Positions 45,661-54,689 of a DNA stretch of 64,000 nt are shown piece after piece. Origin of the DNA: Cognaticolwellia beringensis (GTDB taxonomy: Bacteria > Pseudomonadota > Gammaproteobacteria > Enterobacterales > Alteromonadaceae); NCBI RefSeq assembly GCF_002076895.1, contig NZ_CP020465.1:1178001-1242000 (forward strand), written 5' to 3'. The notes beneath the pieces were generated by a model. It did no database searches, was not told the DNA's origin, and was given only the letters and a program-made list of their open reading frames with translations. Both the position numbers and the translations under genes were made by a program. Every line of letters starts with the position of its first letter. Position 1 is the first letter of the stretch.

Positions 45661-46539
45661 ATGACAAAACCAACCATTGGTTTTATCGGGCTAGGCCTTA
45701 TGGGCGCTAACATGGTAGAAAACCTGCAAAATAGAGGCTACCAAGTTACTGTTTTAGACCAAAAGAAAGCATCAGTTTCAGTTTGTGTTGCGCGCGGTGC
45801 TAACGTAGCCGCCACACCAAAAGAATTAGCGGCAGCAAGCGATATAGTTATGCTTTGTCTTACCACATCAGCCGTGGTTGAAAGTTTAGTTTATGGCGAA
45901 ACAGGCATTTTAGCGGGGATTAAAGCCGGCGCAGTATTAGTCGACTTTGGTACTTCAATTCCAGCATCAACTAAAAAAATTGGTGCTGACTTAGCTGCCA
46001 AAGGCGCAGGTATGATCGACGCACCACTTGGCCGAACACCAGCACACGCCAAAGATGGTTTATTAAACATTATGGCGGCAGGTGAGCAAGCAACCTTTGA
46101 AAAAGTTAAACCGGTATTGCAACACCAAGGCGAAAATGTATTTTACTTAGGCGCGCTAGGTGCAGGGCACACAACGAAACTTATTAATAACTTTATGGGC
46201 ATGACCACCGTTTGCGCTATGTCACAGGCGTTTGCTGTGGCTGATTTAGCGGGTGTTGACCGCCAACAACTATTCGACATTATGTCAGCAGGACCGTCGA
46301 ATTCACCGTTTATGCAATTTTGTAAAAACTACGCCGTTGACGGTGTAAGTGACCTTGGCTTTTCTATCGCTAACGCGAATAAAGACTTAGGATATTTTGT
46401 AAAAATGTTGGAAGAATTAGGCACAGAATCAAGAATTGCTGAAGGCGCTTCTACTAACTTACAAGCCGCAGTAGACGCTGGCTTGGGTGACGGTAACGTA
46501 CCTGAAATTTTCGATTACTTTCGTCAACTCGAAAAATAG
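45661..46539 (+). CDS. Beta-hydroxyacid dehydrogenase, possible DEH reductase
   Basis: This 292-residue Rossmann enzyme has GFIGLGLMGANMVENLQNRG at the N-terminus and MIDAPLGRTPAHAKDG at the substrate loop. The catalytic Lys is in GHTTKLINNFMG. It belongs to the 3-hydroxyisobutyrate dehydrogenase family. Next to an alginate TonB receptor it may reduce 4-deoxy-L-erythro-5-hexoseulose uronate, a role I recall for a family member in Vibrio splendidus; here it is inference only. The ATG has TAGGAG upstream, and it is 146 bp after the receptor on the same strand. Confidence 0.82.
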   Translation: MTKPTIGFIGLGLMGANMVENLQNRGYQVTVLDQKKASVSVCVARGANVAATPKELAAASDIVMLCLTTSAVVESLVYGETGILAGIKAGAVLVDFGTSIPASTKKIGADLAAKGAGMIDAPLGRTPAHAKDGLLNIMAAGEQATFEKVKPVLQHQGENVFYLGALGAGHTTKLINNFMGMTTVCAMSQAFAVADLAGVDRQQLFDIMSAGPSNSPFMQFCKNYAVDGVSDLGFSIANANKDLGYFVKMLEELGTESRIAEGASTNLQAAVDAGLGDGNVPEIFDYFRQLEK

Positions 46540-46667
46540 CATAATCAAATAACGATATTTTAAGGCTTTTTCTTACACGGAGTTGTTAAAGTCTTAATCC
46601 TGTCCACTTCAAATAGCAAATAACGAATAACAAAAGTTTAATATAAAAAGCAGTGACAACAACGTTA

Positions 46668-46970
46668 CTAACTTTTACAACGCTCATAAGCTGGAATATT
46701 AATAAAGTCATCATCGCCTCGCGCAATAGCCGCTTTTAAACTAGCTTTTCTACCACGGCGCTCGCTAATACTTTCACCAAATACATCAAAGTGCGCTTGC
46801 TCCATCACAGCAACAGCCTCTTCATGTGATATAACACCCAATGCTTTACCGGCATGCATAAAGCCCTCAGTTCTACACTTTTGTTTTTCATCTTTTTTGT
46901 GTTGGCTTGCAAGCTCAAAAACCTGCACTAATTGTTGATAACAGCTCTGTAAGTATTCTTGTTTGTTCAT
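46668..46970 (-). CDS. Hypothetical small protein
   Basis: A 100-residue soluble protein that I cannot assign to a family. The N-terminal half is predicted helical and charged, with LASQHKKDEKQKCRTEGFMHAGKALG. The C-terminal half has ISERRGRKASLKAAIARGDDDFI and IPAYERCKS. It has no signal or membrane segment. It faces away from the defence island and converges on the dehydrogenase gene. Confidence 0.6.
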   Translation of the reverse strand: MNKQEYLQSCYQQLVQVFELASQHKKDEKQKCRTEGFMHAGKALGVISHEEAVAVMEQAHFDVFGESISERRGRKASLKAAIARGDDDFINIPAYERCKS

Positions 46971-47195
46971 TGTTTAGAATCGTCATTTCATAAAATGGCT
47001 TACACATTAACATTACTAAACTGATAAATGTGAAGTAAGTTAATTACTTAACTTTAAATGCTCGTTGACAATTAATTACATTTCAATCAACCTTTGTGTT
47101 ACATAATGTATTGTTGATATTGACATCTAGCATGGTATTAATATCTCAAAGTTATTATTTTGAGTAAATGGACGTAGTGCAATTAGGATGATGCA

Positions 47196-49100
47196 GTGAC
47201 ACCTCAGTATTATAATGAAAATGCAGAAGAGCTTGCCAAACAATACCTTTCAAAGTCATTTGAAGAGGTTCATCAAAGTTGGTCGCAATTTCTGCCAGCC
47301 ATCATTGAAAACCCTAATGCACGTATTCTTGACTTAGGCGCTGGCGCAGGTCGCGATGCAAAGCATATAGCCGAACTAGCCGAAAAACAGCATAAAACCG
47401 ATAACAATATTCAAGTTTATGCGGTTGAACCCGCAACTGAGCTTGCCAATTTAGGCGCTGAAGTCACCAAAGACTTAAAAGTAAAATGGCTCAACGATGC
47501 TTTACCATCTTTAAGCGTTATCACTAAACAAGAAGTTAGTTTTGACTTAATCTTGTTAAGTGCAGTTTGGATGCATATTCCTCAAAGTGATCGCGCTCGC
47601 GCAATTCGTAAACTTGCCAATCTATTAAAACCCGGCGGTAAATTAGTTATATCACTTCGCCACGGCCAAACTGAAGAAGACTTTAAACAGCGTAAAATGC
47701 ATATCGTGTGCACTGATGAATTAAAGCAGTTAGCGACTGATGTTGGTCTATTTACCAAGTTAGAAACACAAAAAGAAGCAGACAAACTCGGAAGAAGCCA
47801 CGTTTCTTGGCAAACCCTTGTGTTGCAAATGCCAGACGATGGCACAGGTGCATTTCCATTTATTCGCCATGTTGCAATTAATGATGGTAAAGCAGCCACT
47901 CATAAACTGGCTTTGTTACGAGTATTACTAAGAATTGCCGATGGACACCCAGGTGCTGTTTTGCGAAGAGAGTCATCACCCTTTGGTGATCGCGTTATTT
48001 TACCTGCGGGTTTAGTCGCACTTTATTGGTGTCACCAATACAAAGACTTAATCGATACGCATCAGTTATTTCAATCACCTAATAAAAGTCCAAACATGGG
48101 TTTTATGAAGCCTAATGGTTGGCACAAGTTAACGCACCGTAGTGCTTCAGATTATCGCATCGGTAATTTATTCACCGGTGAAGATGCCATAGCACTTCAT
48201 AAAACCATTTCAGCGGCAGTCAGTAATATTAAAACCATGCCTTGTCGTTATATTACCTTTCCTAATCAAGAGGCTAATAGCAGTGCAAAGGTATTTGACG
48301 TTGCCAGTAAAACCGTTAAAGCCAAAGACAGTATCTTCCTAGATTTGCAAACGCTTGAGCAATGGGGCGAGTTCTCATTACCTGAATCAACATGGTTAGC
48401 GTTTAATCGTTATGCATGCTGGATTGAACCCGTACTGGTAAGTGAGTGGGTTAAAACCATGGCGAGTTATTCGGGCAACAGCCAATATTCATCGCCTGAA
48501 AAGCAGTTTCATTTATACCAAGCACTGAATTGGTTAGAGCCAAAACGAACAACAACCGAAGTACGAAATCGCTTTGAACAGCTTAAGCAACAGTTACCGA
48601 AAAGTGAGCAAATTCAGTGTGTGTGGTCAGCAAAGTCGTTACAACAAAAATACGATATTGATCACAGCATGCCATTTGCTCGTTGGCCAAATAACGATTT
48701 ATGGAATTTGTTGCCGACTGATAGCCAAATTAATAACCAAAAAAGTGACCGATTGCCGACAGAGCACAAGTTAAAAACAGCTAAAGCAAGAATTCAACAA
48801 TGGTGGCAAACTGCTTGGTTGAACGATGATATTAGCTCAGCTAGCGCAGAAGAAATAAATAATAAGCATGAAGTAAATGAAGCGCCAATAGGCTACTTGA
48901 TCAGCAATAAGCTTTTTACACCGCCAAAAACGCTAGAGCAAACATCAAGCGTCACAGCAGAAAGTAAGCGTTTTTTTGCTGAAGCGAATATTGCATTGCC
49001 AGGATTAAATTCAGATAACACTTCAATAGATGACTTGTTTGAAGCTCTGGTAATGCAACGCGGGCGATTGAAAGAAATGCAGCAATTGAGAGAGTGGTGA
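47196..49100 (+). CDS. Class I SAM methyltransferase fused to an HNH endonuclease domain
   Basis: Residues 1-210 form a Rossmann methyltransferase with the SAM-binding motif ILDLGAGAGRDAKHIAEL (about 43-60) and LILLSAVWMHIP; it lacks the DPPY/NPPF motif of DNA-adenine enzymes. Residues 225-320 may be a winged-helix-like region. Near 485-520 comes an HNH-type motif: YDIDHSMPFARWPNNDLWN, then LLP and NNQKSDRLP, with a preceding CVWSAKSL. This matches HNH nucleases of the IDH...NDLWNL...N.KSDRLP type. The GTG start has TAGGA upstream. It heads the defence island; its target is unknown. Confidence 0.78.
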   Translation: MTPQYYNENAEELAKQYLSKSFEEVHQSWSQFLPAIIENPNARILDLGAGAGRDAKHIAELAEKQHKTDNNIQVYAVEPATELANLGAEVTKDLKVKWLNDALPSLSVITKQEVSFDLILLSAVWMHIPQSDRARAIRKLANLLKPGGKLVISLRHGQTEEDFKQRKMHIVCTDELKQLATDVGLFTKLETQKEADKLGRSHVSWQTLVLQMPDDGTGAFPFIRHVAINDGKAATHKLALLRVLLRIADGHPGAVLRRESSPFGDRVILPAGLVALYWCHQYKDLIDTHQLFQSPNKSPNMGFMKPNGWHKLTHRSASDYRIGNLFTGEDAIALHKTISAAVSNIKTMPCRYITFPNQEANSSAKVFDVASKTVKAKDSIFLDLQTLEQWGEFSLPESTWLAFNRYACWIEPVLVSEWVKTMASYSGNSQYSSPEKQFHLYQALNWLEPKRTTTEVRNRFEQLKQQLPKSEQIQCVWSAKSLQQKYDIDHSMPFARWPNNDLWNLLPTDSQINNQKSDRLPTEHKLKTAKARIQQWWQTAWLNDDISSASAEEINNKHEVNEAPIGYLISNKLFTPPKTLEQTSSVTAESKRFFAEANIALPGLNSDNTSIDDLFEALVMQRGRLKEMQQLREW

Positions 49101-49165
49101 TTACTTAAATTAAACGGATAAGTTGATTACTTATTGGTATTGAATATTTTATAGAAGGAATTTTT

Positions 49166-49495
49166 ATGAAAACAGAAACTTTGGATGTAATTGTTAAAAT
49201 AGCGGCTTGTGTATGCGGTAAAGACGGCATTATTTCTCAAATGGAAGAAGAGAGTATTTACAACACAATCACTTCGAAAAGCTCAAACTATACACTGGAA
49301 TTTTTTAATAAGGCGATCGATGACTTTTTCGATGAAAACTTACAGCTTGAAGATTACTTAGAAAAGGTAAAAATTTTAGGTATACATGAGTTTGTAATTT
49401 ATTTGTGTGAGGTTAGTGCTAGTGCCGACGGTTTGGATATTAAAGAAAATATAGCACTCAATAAAGTTAAACTTATTTTAGGTGATAAATTATGA
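49166..49495 (+). CDS. TerB-like small protein at the head of the defence cassette
   Basis: A 109-residue acidic, all-helical protein. Two internal motifs, GKDGIISQMEEESI near the start and ASADGLDIKENIAL near the end, resemble the Asp-Gly-x-(I/L)...Glu pattern of TerB/DjlA-type domains, which bind metal and are linked to stress and phage-defence modules. The family call is from pattern only. The ATG has AAGGAA upstream, and the stop overlaps the ATPase start (ATGA), so it is translated with the cassette. Confidence 0.65.
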   Translation: MKTETLDVIVKIAACVCGKDGIISQMEEESIYNTITSKSSNYTLEFFNKAIDDFFDENLQLEDYLEKVKILGIHEFVIYLCEVSASADGLDIKENIALNKVKLILGDKL

Positions 49496-50862
49496 GTCGC
49501 TTTACTGATGCATCCCCAGATCCAAAATCCCATATAAAAACATTAATGAGAATTGGTTATACCATGCCTTCAGCTGTGTCAGATATTTTGGATAATTCTA
49601 TAACAGCCAATGCCAAAAATATTGAAATCCGGTCACTTCCTGGTTTAGAAGAACCCAATATTTCGATAGTTGATGATGGCGATGGGATGTCTCCTGACGA
49701 GCTTATTCATAATATGCGAATTGGCTGTAAGGACCCAAGTGACGAAAGATTAAGGGGGGATTTAGGGCGCTTTGGTTCAGGTTTAAAAACAGCCAGCTTT
49801 TCTCAAGCTAGAAGGTTGACAGTTATTTCTAAAAAAGTAGGCGGTCCGTTGTGTGCTGCCATTTGGGATATTGACCGTATTGAGAATGAAAATACTTGGT
49901 GTTTAGAGATACTTGAAGAAGATGAACTTAAATCGCATCCATTACTTTTACTTGATAGTCAATTGGGGCAGGGCACTCAAGTTATTTGGGAGAAACTGTC
50001 TTGCATTAATAAAACAAGTCATTCATTAGACAATGAAACAATTATGTCTGCTAATTTAAGTGATTTATCAGACTATATATCGCTGCACTTTCATAAGTTT
50101 ATGGAAGGGCAGAATAAACGGCGCTTCTCAATAAATGGAAGGAAGCTAGAACCAATTGATCCCTTTATGTCTCGCTCTCAAGGCTATCAAGAAGGTCGCT
50201 CTGAAAAATTAAGATGTAAAGGAGGGTACATTGAAATTAATACGCACGTATTACCGCATTTTAATCGAATGGAATCAAAGCCACTTGAGCGATTAGGTGG
50301 TGCTAACGGCATAGTACAAAATCAAGGTTTGTATATATATCGAGAAGGGAGATTGATAAATGCTGGAGGGTGGTTAGGTTTAGCAAAAACAAGTCAACTA
50401 GGTGCTTTAGCTAGAGTAGAGGTAAACGTACCTTCATCACTAGATCAGGATTGGTCTACAGATGTTAAAAAGGCAAGCTTACAGCTACCGCCAAGAATTA
50501 AAAAAGAACTTCGTAAGTTTTTATCAGATCCAATTAAAAGATCTAAACGTGTTTATAGGTACCGTGGTAAACAGGATGTAGCTAATAAGTATTGGAATAT
50601 TCAAGAAAATGAAAATGATAAAACGATCAGTTACCAAATATCTGCTGAAAACGATCCATTACTTGAAATATTTAGTGAGCTAACTAAAGAGAAAAAAAAC
50701 AAGTTAATTAAGTACCTAGGCCAGTTAGCTGAAAATTTACCTTTAAACCATATTTATCAAAAAATGTCTGAATCTCCGCGAGATATAGATCAAGAAAATA
50801 CAACAGATGCTTTATTGGAAGCGTTAATGAATAGGGTTTTTGAGGAAGAAATAAATGAATAG
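49492..50862 (+). CDS. GHKL (Hsp90/MutL/MORC-type) ATPase of the Z1 cassette
   Basis: The 456-residue protein carries the GHKL nucleotide-binding motifs: SDILDNSITANAKNIEI (N-box), DDGDGMSP (G1) and DLGRFGSGLKTASFSQA (G2), followed by an S5-like second domain. This ATPase group is related to MutL and to eukaryotic MORC proteins. It was described by Iyer, Abhiman and Aravind (2008) as part of predicted restriction systems beside Z1, REase-fold and AIPR proteins. It probably senses or clamps DNA through ATP-driven dimerisation. It overlaps both neighbours. Confidence 0.9.
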   Translation: MSRFTDASPDPKSHIKTLMRIGYTMPSAVSDILDNSITANAKNIEIRSLPGLEEPNISIVDDGDGMSPDELIHNMRIGCKDPSDERLRGDLGRFGSGLKTASFSQARRLTVISKKVGGPLCAAIWDIDRIENENTWCLEILEEDELKSHPLLLLDSQLGQGTQVIWEKLSCINKTSHSLDNETIMSANLSDLSDYISLHFHKFMEGQNKRRFSINGRKLEPIDPFMSRSQGYQEGRSEKLRCKGGYIEINTHVLPHFNRMESKPLERLGGANGIVQNQGLYIYREGRLINAGGWLGLAKTSQLGALARVEVNVPSSLDQDWSTDVKKASLQLPPRIKKELRKFLSDPIKRSKRVYRYRGKQDVANKYWNIQENENDKTISYQISAENDPLLEIFSELTKEKKNKLIKYLGQLAENLPLNHIYQKMSESPRDIDQENTTDALLEALMNRVFEEEINE

Positions 50863-53719
50863 TTCTTTTTTTAATAAATTAATATCACAAATAGCATCAA
50901 AACTAAAAATGATGGAAGAATTAGGTGTTTCAATTACCCCTAGTTTTATTGATGAAACTGTGAAAAAAGTAGTACAAGAGTTTAAACAGATACCTGACTT
51001 TCAATTTAGCGGAGAAGATTTCAAATTACTTAAATTTCAACTTGAGAGCATGTTTAACATAAAAATTGGTGAGCGAACTATCAAGATAGCTAACCCCGAC
51101 TTACCTCTATGGTTCAATAATAAAAAATCTCAAATAGATTGGGCACATTGGAATGCATATAAAGAAATGCTTATATCTCAAGCTAGAGCTATAGATGTCA
51201 TAAATGAAAATGAAAAAGTGATAGATTCAATTTTAGACTACTCTGGTGACCCTAAAACCCCAGGTACTTGGTCTAGAAAAGGGCTTGTTATGGGAAATGT
51301 TCAATCGGGTAAAACTCAAAATTATCTTGGATTAATTAATAAAGCTATCGATTGTGGATATAAAACCATAATTGTTTTAGGAGGTCACTTGAATGATCTA
51401 CGTAAACAAACCCAAGAAAGAATAGATGAAGGCGTTCTAGGCAAAGAATCAAAACATTTAATTTTAGAAAATAAAGCTACGGCAGCACCAATAGGCGTTG
51501 GCATTTTTAATCCTAATAAAATCCATACTGGCACATCAACAATGGGAGATTTTAATAAACCATCTGCTGATAACTTTGGCTTTAAGCTCAATGGTTCTGA
51601 TCCTGTTATTTTCACTATTAAAAAACATACAGGTGTTCTTGAAGGCTTATATAAATTCATTAAAGAAGAGCATTTTCTTAATCCTGAATCTGGTAAAAGA
51701 CTAGATGGGCCTTTGTTACTAATAGATGATGAAGCTGATTATGCTTCAATAAATACAAAGCATCATAAGGAAGAAGTAACTAAAACTAATGACTGTATAC
51801 GGAACTTATTAACTCTATTCAATAGAAATACTTATGTTGGTTATACAGCTACGCCTTTTGCTAATATTTTCATAGACCCCGATAGTAATTCTTATACGGA
51901 TGAAGATGACCTATTCCCGCGTGACTTTATGATAAAAATCCCAGTCCCTGATAATTATATGGGCCAGGATTTCTTTTTTGGGGATGGGACTCCACAAGAA
52001 TTAGAAAGTGAAGAGGTAACTAATGAAAAAGACATAATAACACCTGTAATACTTATAAGTGACCACCAGCCAATTTTTGAATTAAAAAAAATACAAAGCG
52101 TCCCTTTATTACCTGAAAGCTTAAAAGAAGCTATACGAGCTTTCATTATTGTAGTTGCTATAAGATGTATTAGAGGTGAAAACGCTGCACATAATACGAT
52201 GCTAGTAAATGTTTCTCATTTAAAAGATCATCAAAACCAATTAGAATTTTTTATCGAGGAATACCATAAAGAAATTAATCAAGCAATTATAGCTTATTCT
52301 GGTCTTGATATTGTAGCCGCAAGGTCGAGTAATAGGTTAGCTGAACTTGAATCAACGTTTAACAAAATTTTCAATGTTAAAGAAAACTATGAAAATGTAT
52401 TTAATCGACTATTAGAGGCTTCTGGTAAAATTGAAACATGGGCTATAAACCAAAGTAACAAAAAATCCGATAATAAAGATTTAGATTATTCTAAGCATAA
52501 AGAATATGGGCTTTCAGTAATAGTCATTGGGGGGCACAAGCTTTCTAGAGGGTTAACCTTAGAAGGTTTGTCAATTTCGTATTTTGCAAGAAATTCAAAG
52601 GCATATGATACATTAATGCAGATGTGTCGTTGGTTTGGTTATCGTCCTACTTACAAAGATCTATGTAAAGTTTATCTCCCTGAAGAATCTTATGATTGGT
52701 ATTCATTTATTTCTTCATCGATAAAAGAAATTTATCAAGAATTAGATTTGATGAGTAAAAGAGGTGATAGGCCAAGTGAGTTTGGTTTAAAAGTTAGAGA
52801 ACACCCCGGCGCTATGATAATCACAGCCAAAAATAAAATAGGGGCAGGTACGTCAGAAGTAATAAGACAAGATCTTTGGGGGCAAATTCAAAGACGTTTT
52901 AAGTTTAAGGAAAATAAGGATGTTAATATTAAGAACCTTGCTTACGCAGGGGCATTTATTCAAGCATTGACCGACGGCGGGAAAAAAGACAATACACTTT
53001 CAAATAAATATAAAGGAGGCCCTGTTGTTTTTTCTGATGTGAGTTATGAAGATATAATAGCTTTCGTTCAGAATATTGATTTACCTGAAGATGATATCGG
53101 AAATCGCGCTGTAATTTCGCACTTGAAAAGTATGAAAAACAAAGGACTAAAAACACCGAAGGTTGCCTTATTTAATCAGAGTAAAAGCCGTAATCCAAAG
53201 TGGGTTGATTTACTTGAAAGTAACGATGAGAAGTTCATAAATACGCCATACCCATTCGTTGGGGAAGATATCATATTACCAAAGCGAGCTATGAATTTTA
53301 AAGATGGAAATTATTATATCCCAAGTGTACAACTTGGTAATCCAGATGATGAGAAGATATTTTTAGAGAACCCTGAATTAGTTTCAAACTCAATGGATAC
53401 TAAACCTGTAAATTTTGATTACCTTTGCGCGGAAGAAAGAGACTTTCCAGGTTTAATTATTTATTTATTTGCTGTCGCTCATGTCACACCATTTCCTTAT
53501 AACAAAAAGCATAACCCTAACCCTAAGATTAAATTAGCTCATGGTAACAAAGCTACTTTGGGTTTTTCTTTATCGTTTCCTCGTATTGATAAATTGAAAG
53601 GGCTGACGAGTAAAGAAATCATCGAATTAAATAAAACAACAAAGCATGAATATAAAGTTAATAAGATTCAAAGTAAATTAAGAGAAATTGCAGATTATGA
53701 TGACTATGACGAAGAGTAA
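50855..53719 (+). CDS. Z1 domain protein with superfamily-II helicase-like ATPase
   Basis: The 954-residue protein has a Walker A GNVQSGKTQNYLGL (about 145-158), the Walker B-like LLIDDEADYASIN near 290, and TATPFANIF, an SF2-type motif III. Later, near 565-590, the conserved HKLSRGLTLEGLSISYF and MQMCRWFGYR complete the second RecA lobe. These define the Z1 family. It is expected to act as an ATP-driven DNA translocase or helicase in the cassette. It overlaps the ATPase gene by eight bases with GAGGAAG as ribosome site. Confidence 0.93.
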   Translation: MNSSFFNKLISQIASKLKMMEELGVSITPSFIDETVKKVVQEFKQIPDFQFSGEDFKLLKFQLESMFNIKIGERTIKIANPDLPLWFNNKKSQIDWAHWNAYKEMLISQARAIDVINENEKVIDSILDYSGDPKTPGTWSRKGLVMGNVQSGKTQNYLGLINKAIDCGYKTIIVLGGHLNDLRKQTQERIDEGVLGKESKHLILENKATAAPIGVGIFNPNKIHTGTSTMGDFNKPSADNFGFKLNGSDPVIFTIKKHTGVLEGLYKFIKEEHFLNPESGKRLDGPLLLIDDEADYASINTKHHKEEVTKTNDCIRNLLTLFNRNTYVGYTATPFANIFIDPDSNSYTDEDDLFPRDFMIKIPVPDNYMGQDFFFGDGTPQELESEEVTNEKDIITPVILISDHQPIFELKKIQSVPLLPESLKEAIRAFIIVVAIRCIRGENAAHNTMLVNVSHLKDHQNQLEFFIEEYHKEINQAIIAYSGLDIVAARSSNRLAELESTFNKIFNVKENYENVFNRLLEASGKIETWAINQSNKKSDNKDLDYSKHKEYGLSVIVIGGHKLSRGLTLEGLSISYFARNSKAYDTLMQMCRWFGYRPTYKDLCKVYLPEESYDWYSFISSSIKEIYQELDLMSKRGDRPSEFGLKVREHPGAMIITAKNKIGAGTSEVIRQDLWGQIQRRFKFKENKDVNIKNLAYAGAFIQALTDGGKKDNTLSNKYKGGPVVFSDVSYEDIIAFVQNIDLPEDDIGNRAVISHLKSMKNKGLKTPKVALFNQSKSRNPKWVDLLESNDEKFINTPYPFVGEDIILPKRAMNFKDGNYYIPSVQLGNPDDEKIFLENPELVSNSMDTKPVNFDYLCAEERDFPGLIIYLFAVAHVTPFPYNKKHNPNPKIKLAHGNKATLGFSLSFPRIDKLKGLTSKEIIELNKTTKHEYKVNKIQSKLREIADYDDYDEE

Positions 53720-54689
53720 TTATCAGAAGCTTTTTAATGATGATCCTTGGGAATCATTAGTTAATGCTTGTTATCCTAGCGGTAGGCGTTTGTATTTGAA
53801 TGATGAACGCTTTTGGGTTTCAATTGATGGCCTTGGGAAAGTAATGTTTTTTGTTCATGAAGTAGGTGAATTCAATATAATGGCTTTGGAAGGCTTAGCT
53901 GCTTTAGACATACAAGTAGATAATGACTTTATTGGAGCGACAAGACTCTGTTGTACTTTAACTGATTTGAATCTTGAATTAAGAACCAAGTTTTCTATAG
54001 TTGCAAAAGACATTGCTTACAATTGTAGTCAATTTTCAGGTCATGAATTACTAGATAGAGTACAAGCAAGAATTAAGTCTTGGGCTAATTTTTTAAAGCC
54101 TCAAAGAACTGGTTTATCTGAAGCTGAATATATTGGTTTATGGGGGGAATTATTTACTCTTTCAGAGGTTATTTTACCATATCATTCGCCTTTTGAATCA
54201 ATACGTTTTTGGGTAGGACCCGAAGGTAAAAAACAAGATTTCACTTTAAACAAAATTGCCGTTGAGGTTAAAACTAGTTTCTCAAGTGAAGCTAGAAAAA
54301 TAACAATTAGTTCATTAGAGCAACTAGATATAATAACTGAAAATTTGTACTTACTGCATATTGTAGCGAACCCCTCTGACTCAAAGTTTGGGTATTCACT
54401 AAAAGATTTATACGATAATTGTCTATCTATGATTAGCCAAGATCTTTCAACAGAAATTCTTTTTATACAAAAAGTTTTTGATCTATATGGCAAGGCAAGT
54501 GAAAAACAACTTAACAGCAAAAATACTTTAATTTCACAAACGCTTTATCAGATTAGCGACTCTTTTCCATGCTTAAGAAACTCGGATGTACCAAGTTCTA
54601 TTGCTGGTTTACGTTATGACTTGTTAGTTTCTGCGATTAAAGGATATGAAAGTAAAAAATCAATTGAAGAGGTAATTAAGAATGGATGA
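53697..54689 (+). CDS. PD-(D/E)XK motif nuclease (DUF4420)
   Basis: The protein (about 330 residues) has a restriction-endonuclease fold signature: an acidic helix in YIGLWGELFTLSEV, then KQDFTLNKIAVEVKTSF, which supplies the D...EXK metal ligands. It is the predicted DNA-cleaving subunit of the cassette. Three in-frame ATGs (53697, 53700, 53706) lie inside the end of the Z1 gene; I chose the first and the choice is uncertain. The overlap of about 20 bp implies translational coupling. Confidence 0.87.
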   Translation: MMTMTKSNYQKLFNDDPWESLVNACYPSGRRLYLNDERFWVSIDGLGKVMFFVHEVGEFNIMALEGLAALDIQVDNDFIGATRLCCTLTDLNLELRTKFSIVAKDIAYNCSQFSGHELLDRVQARIKSWANFLKPQRTGLSEAEYIGLWGELFTLSEVILPYHSPFESIRFWVGPEGKKQDFTLNKIAVEVKTSFSSEARKITISSLEQLDIITENLYLLHIVANPSDSKFGYSLKDLYDNCLSMISQDLSTEILFIQKVFDLYGKASEKQLNSKNTLISQTLYQISDSFPCLRNSDVPSSIAGLRYDLLVSAIKGYESKKSIEEVIKNG

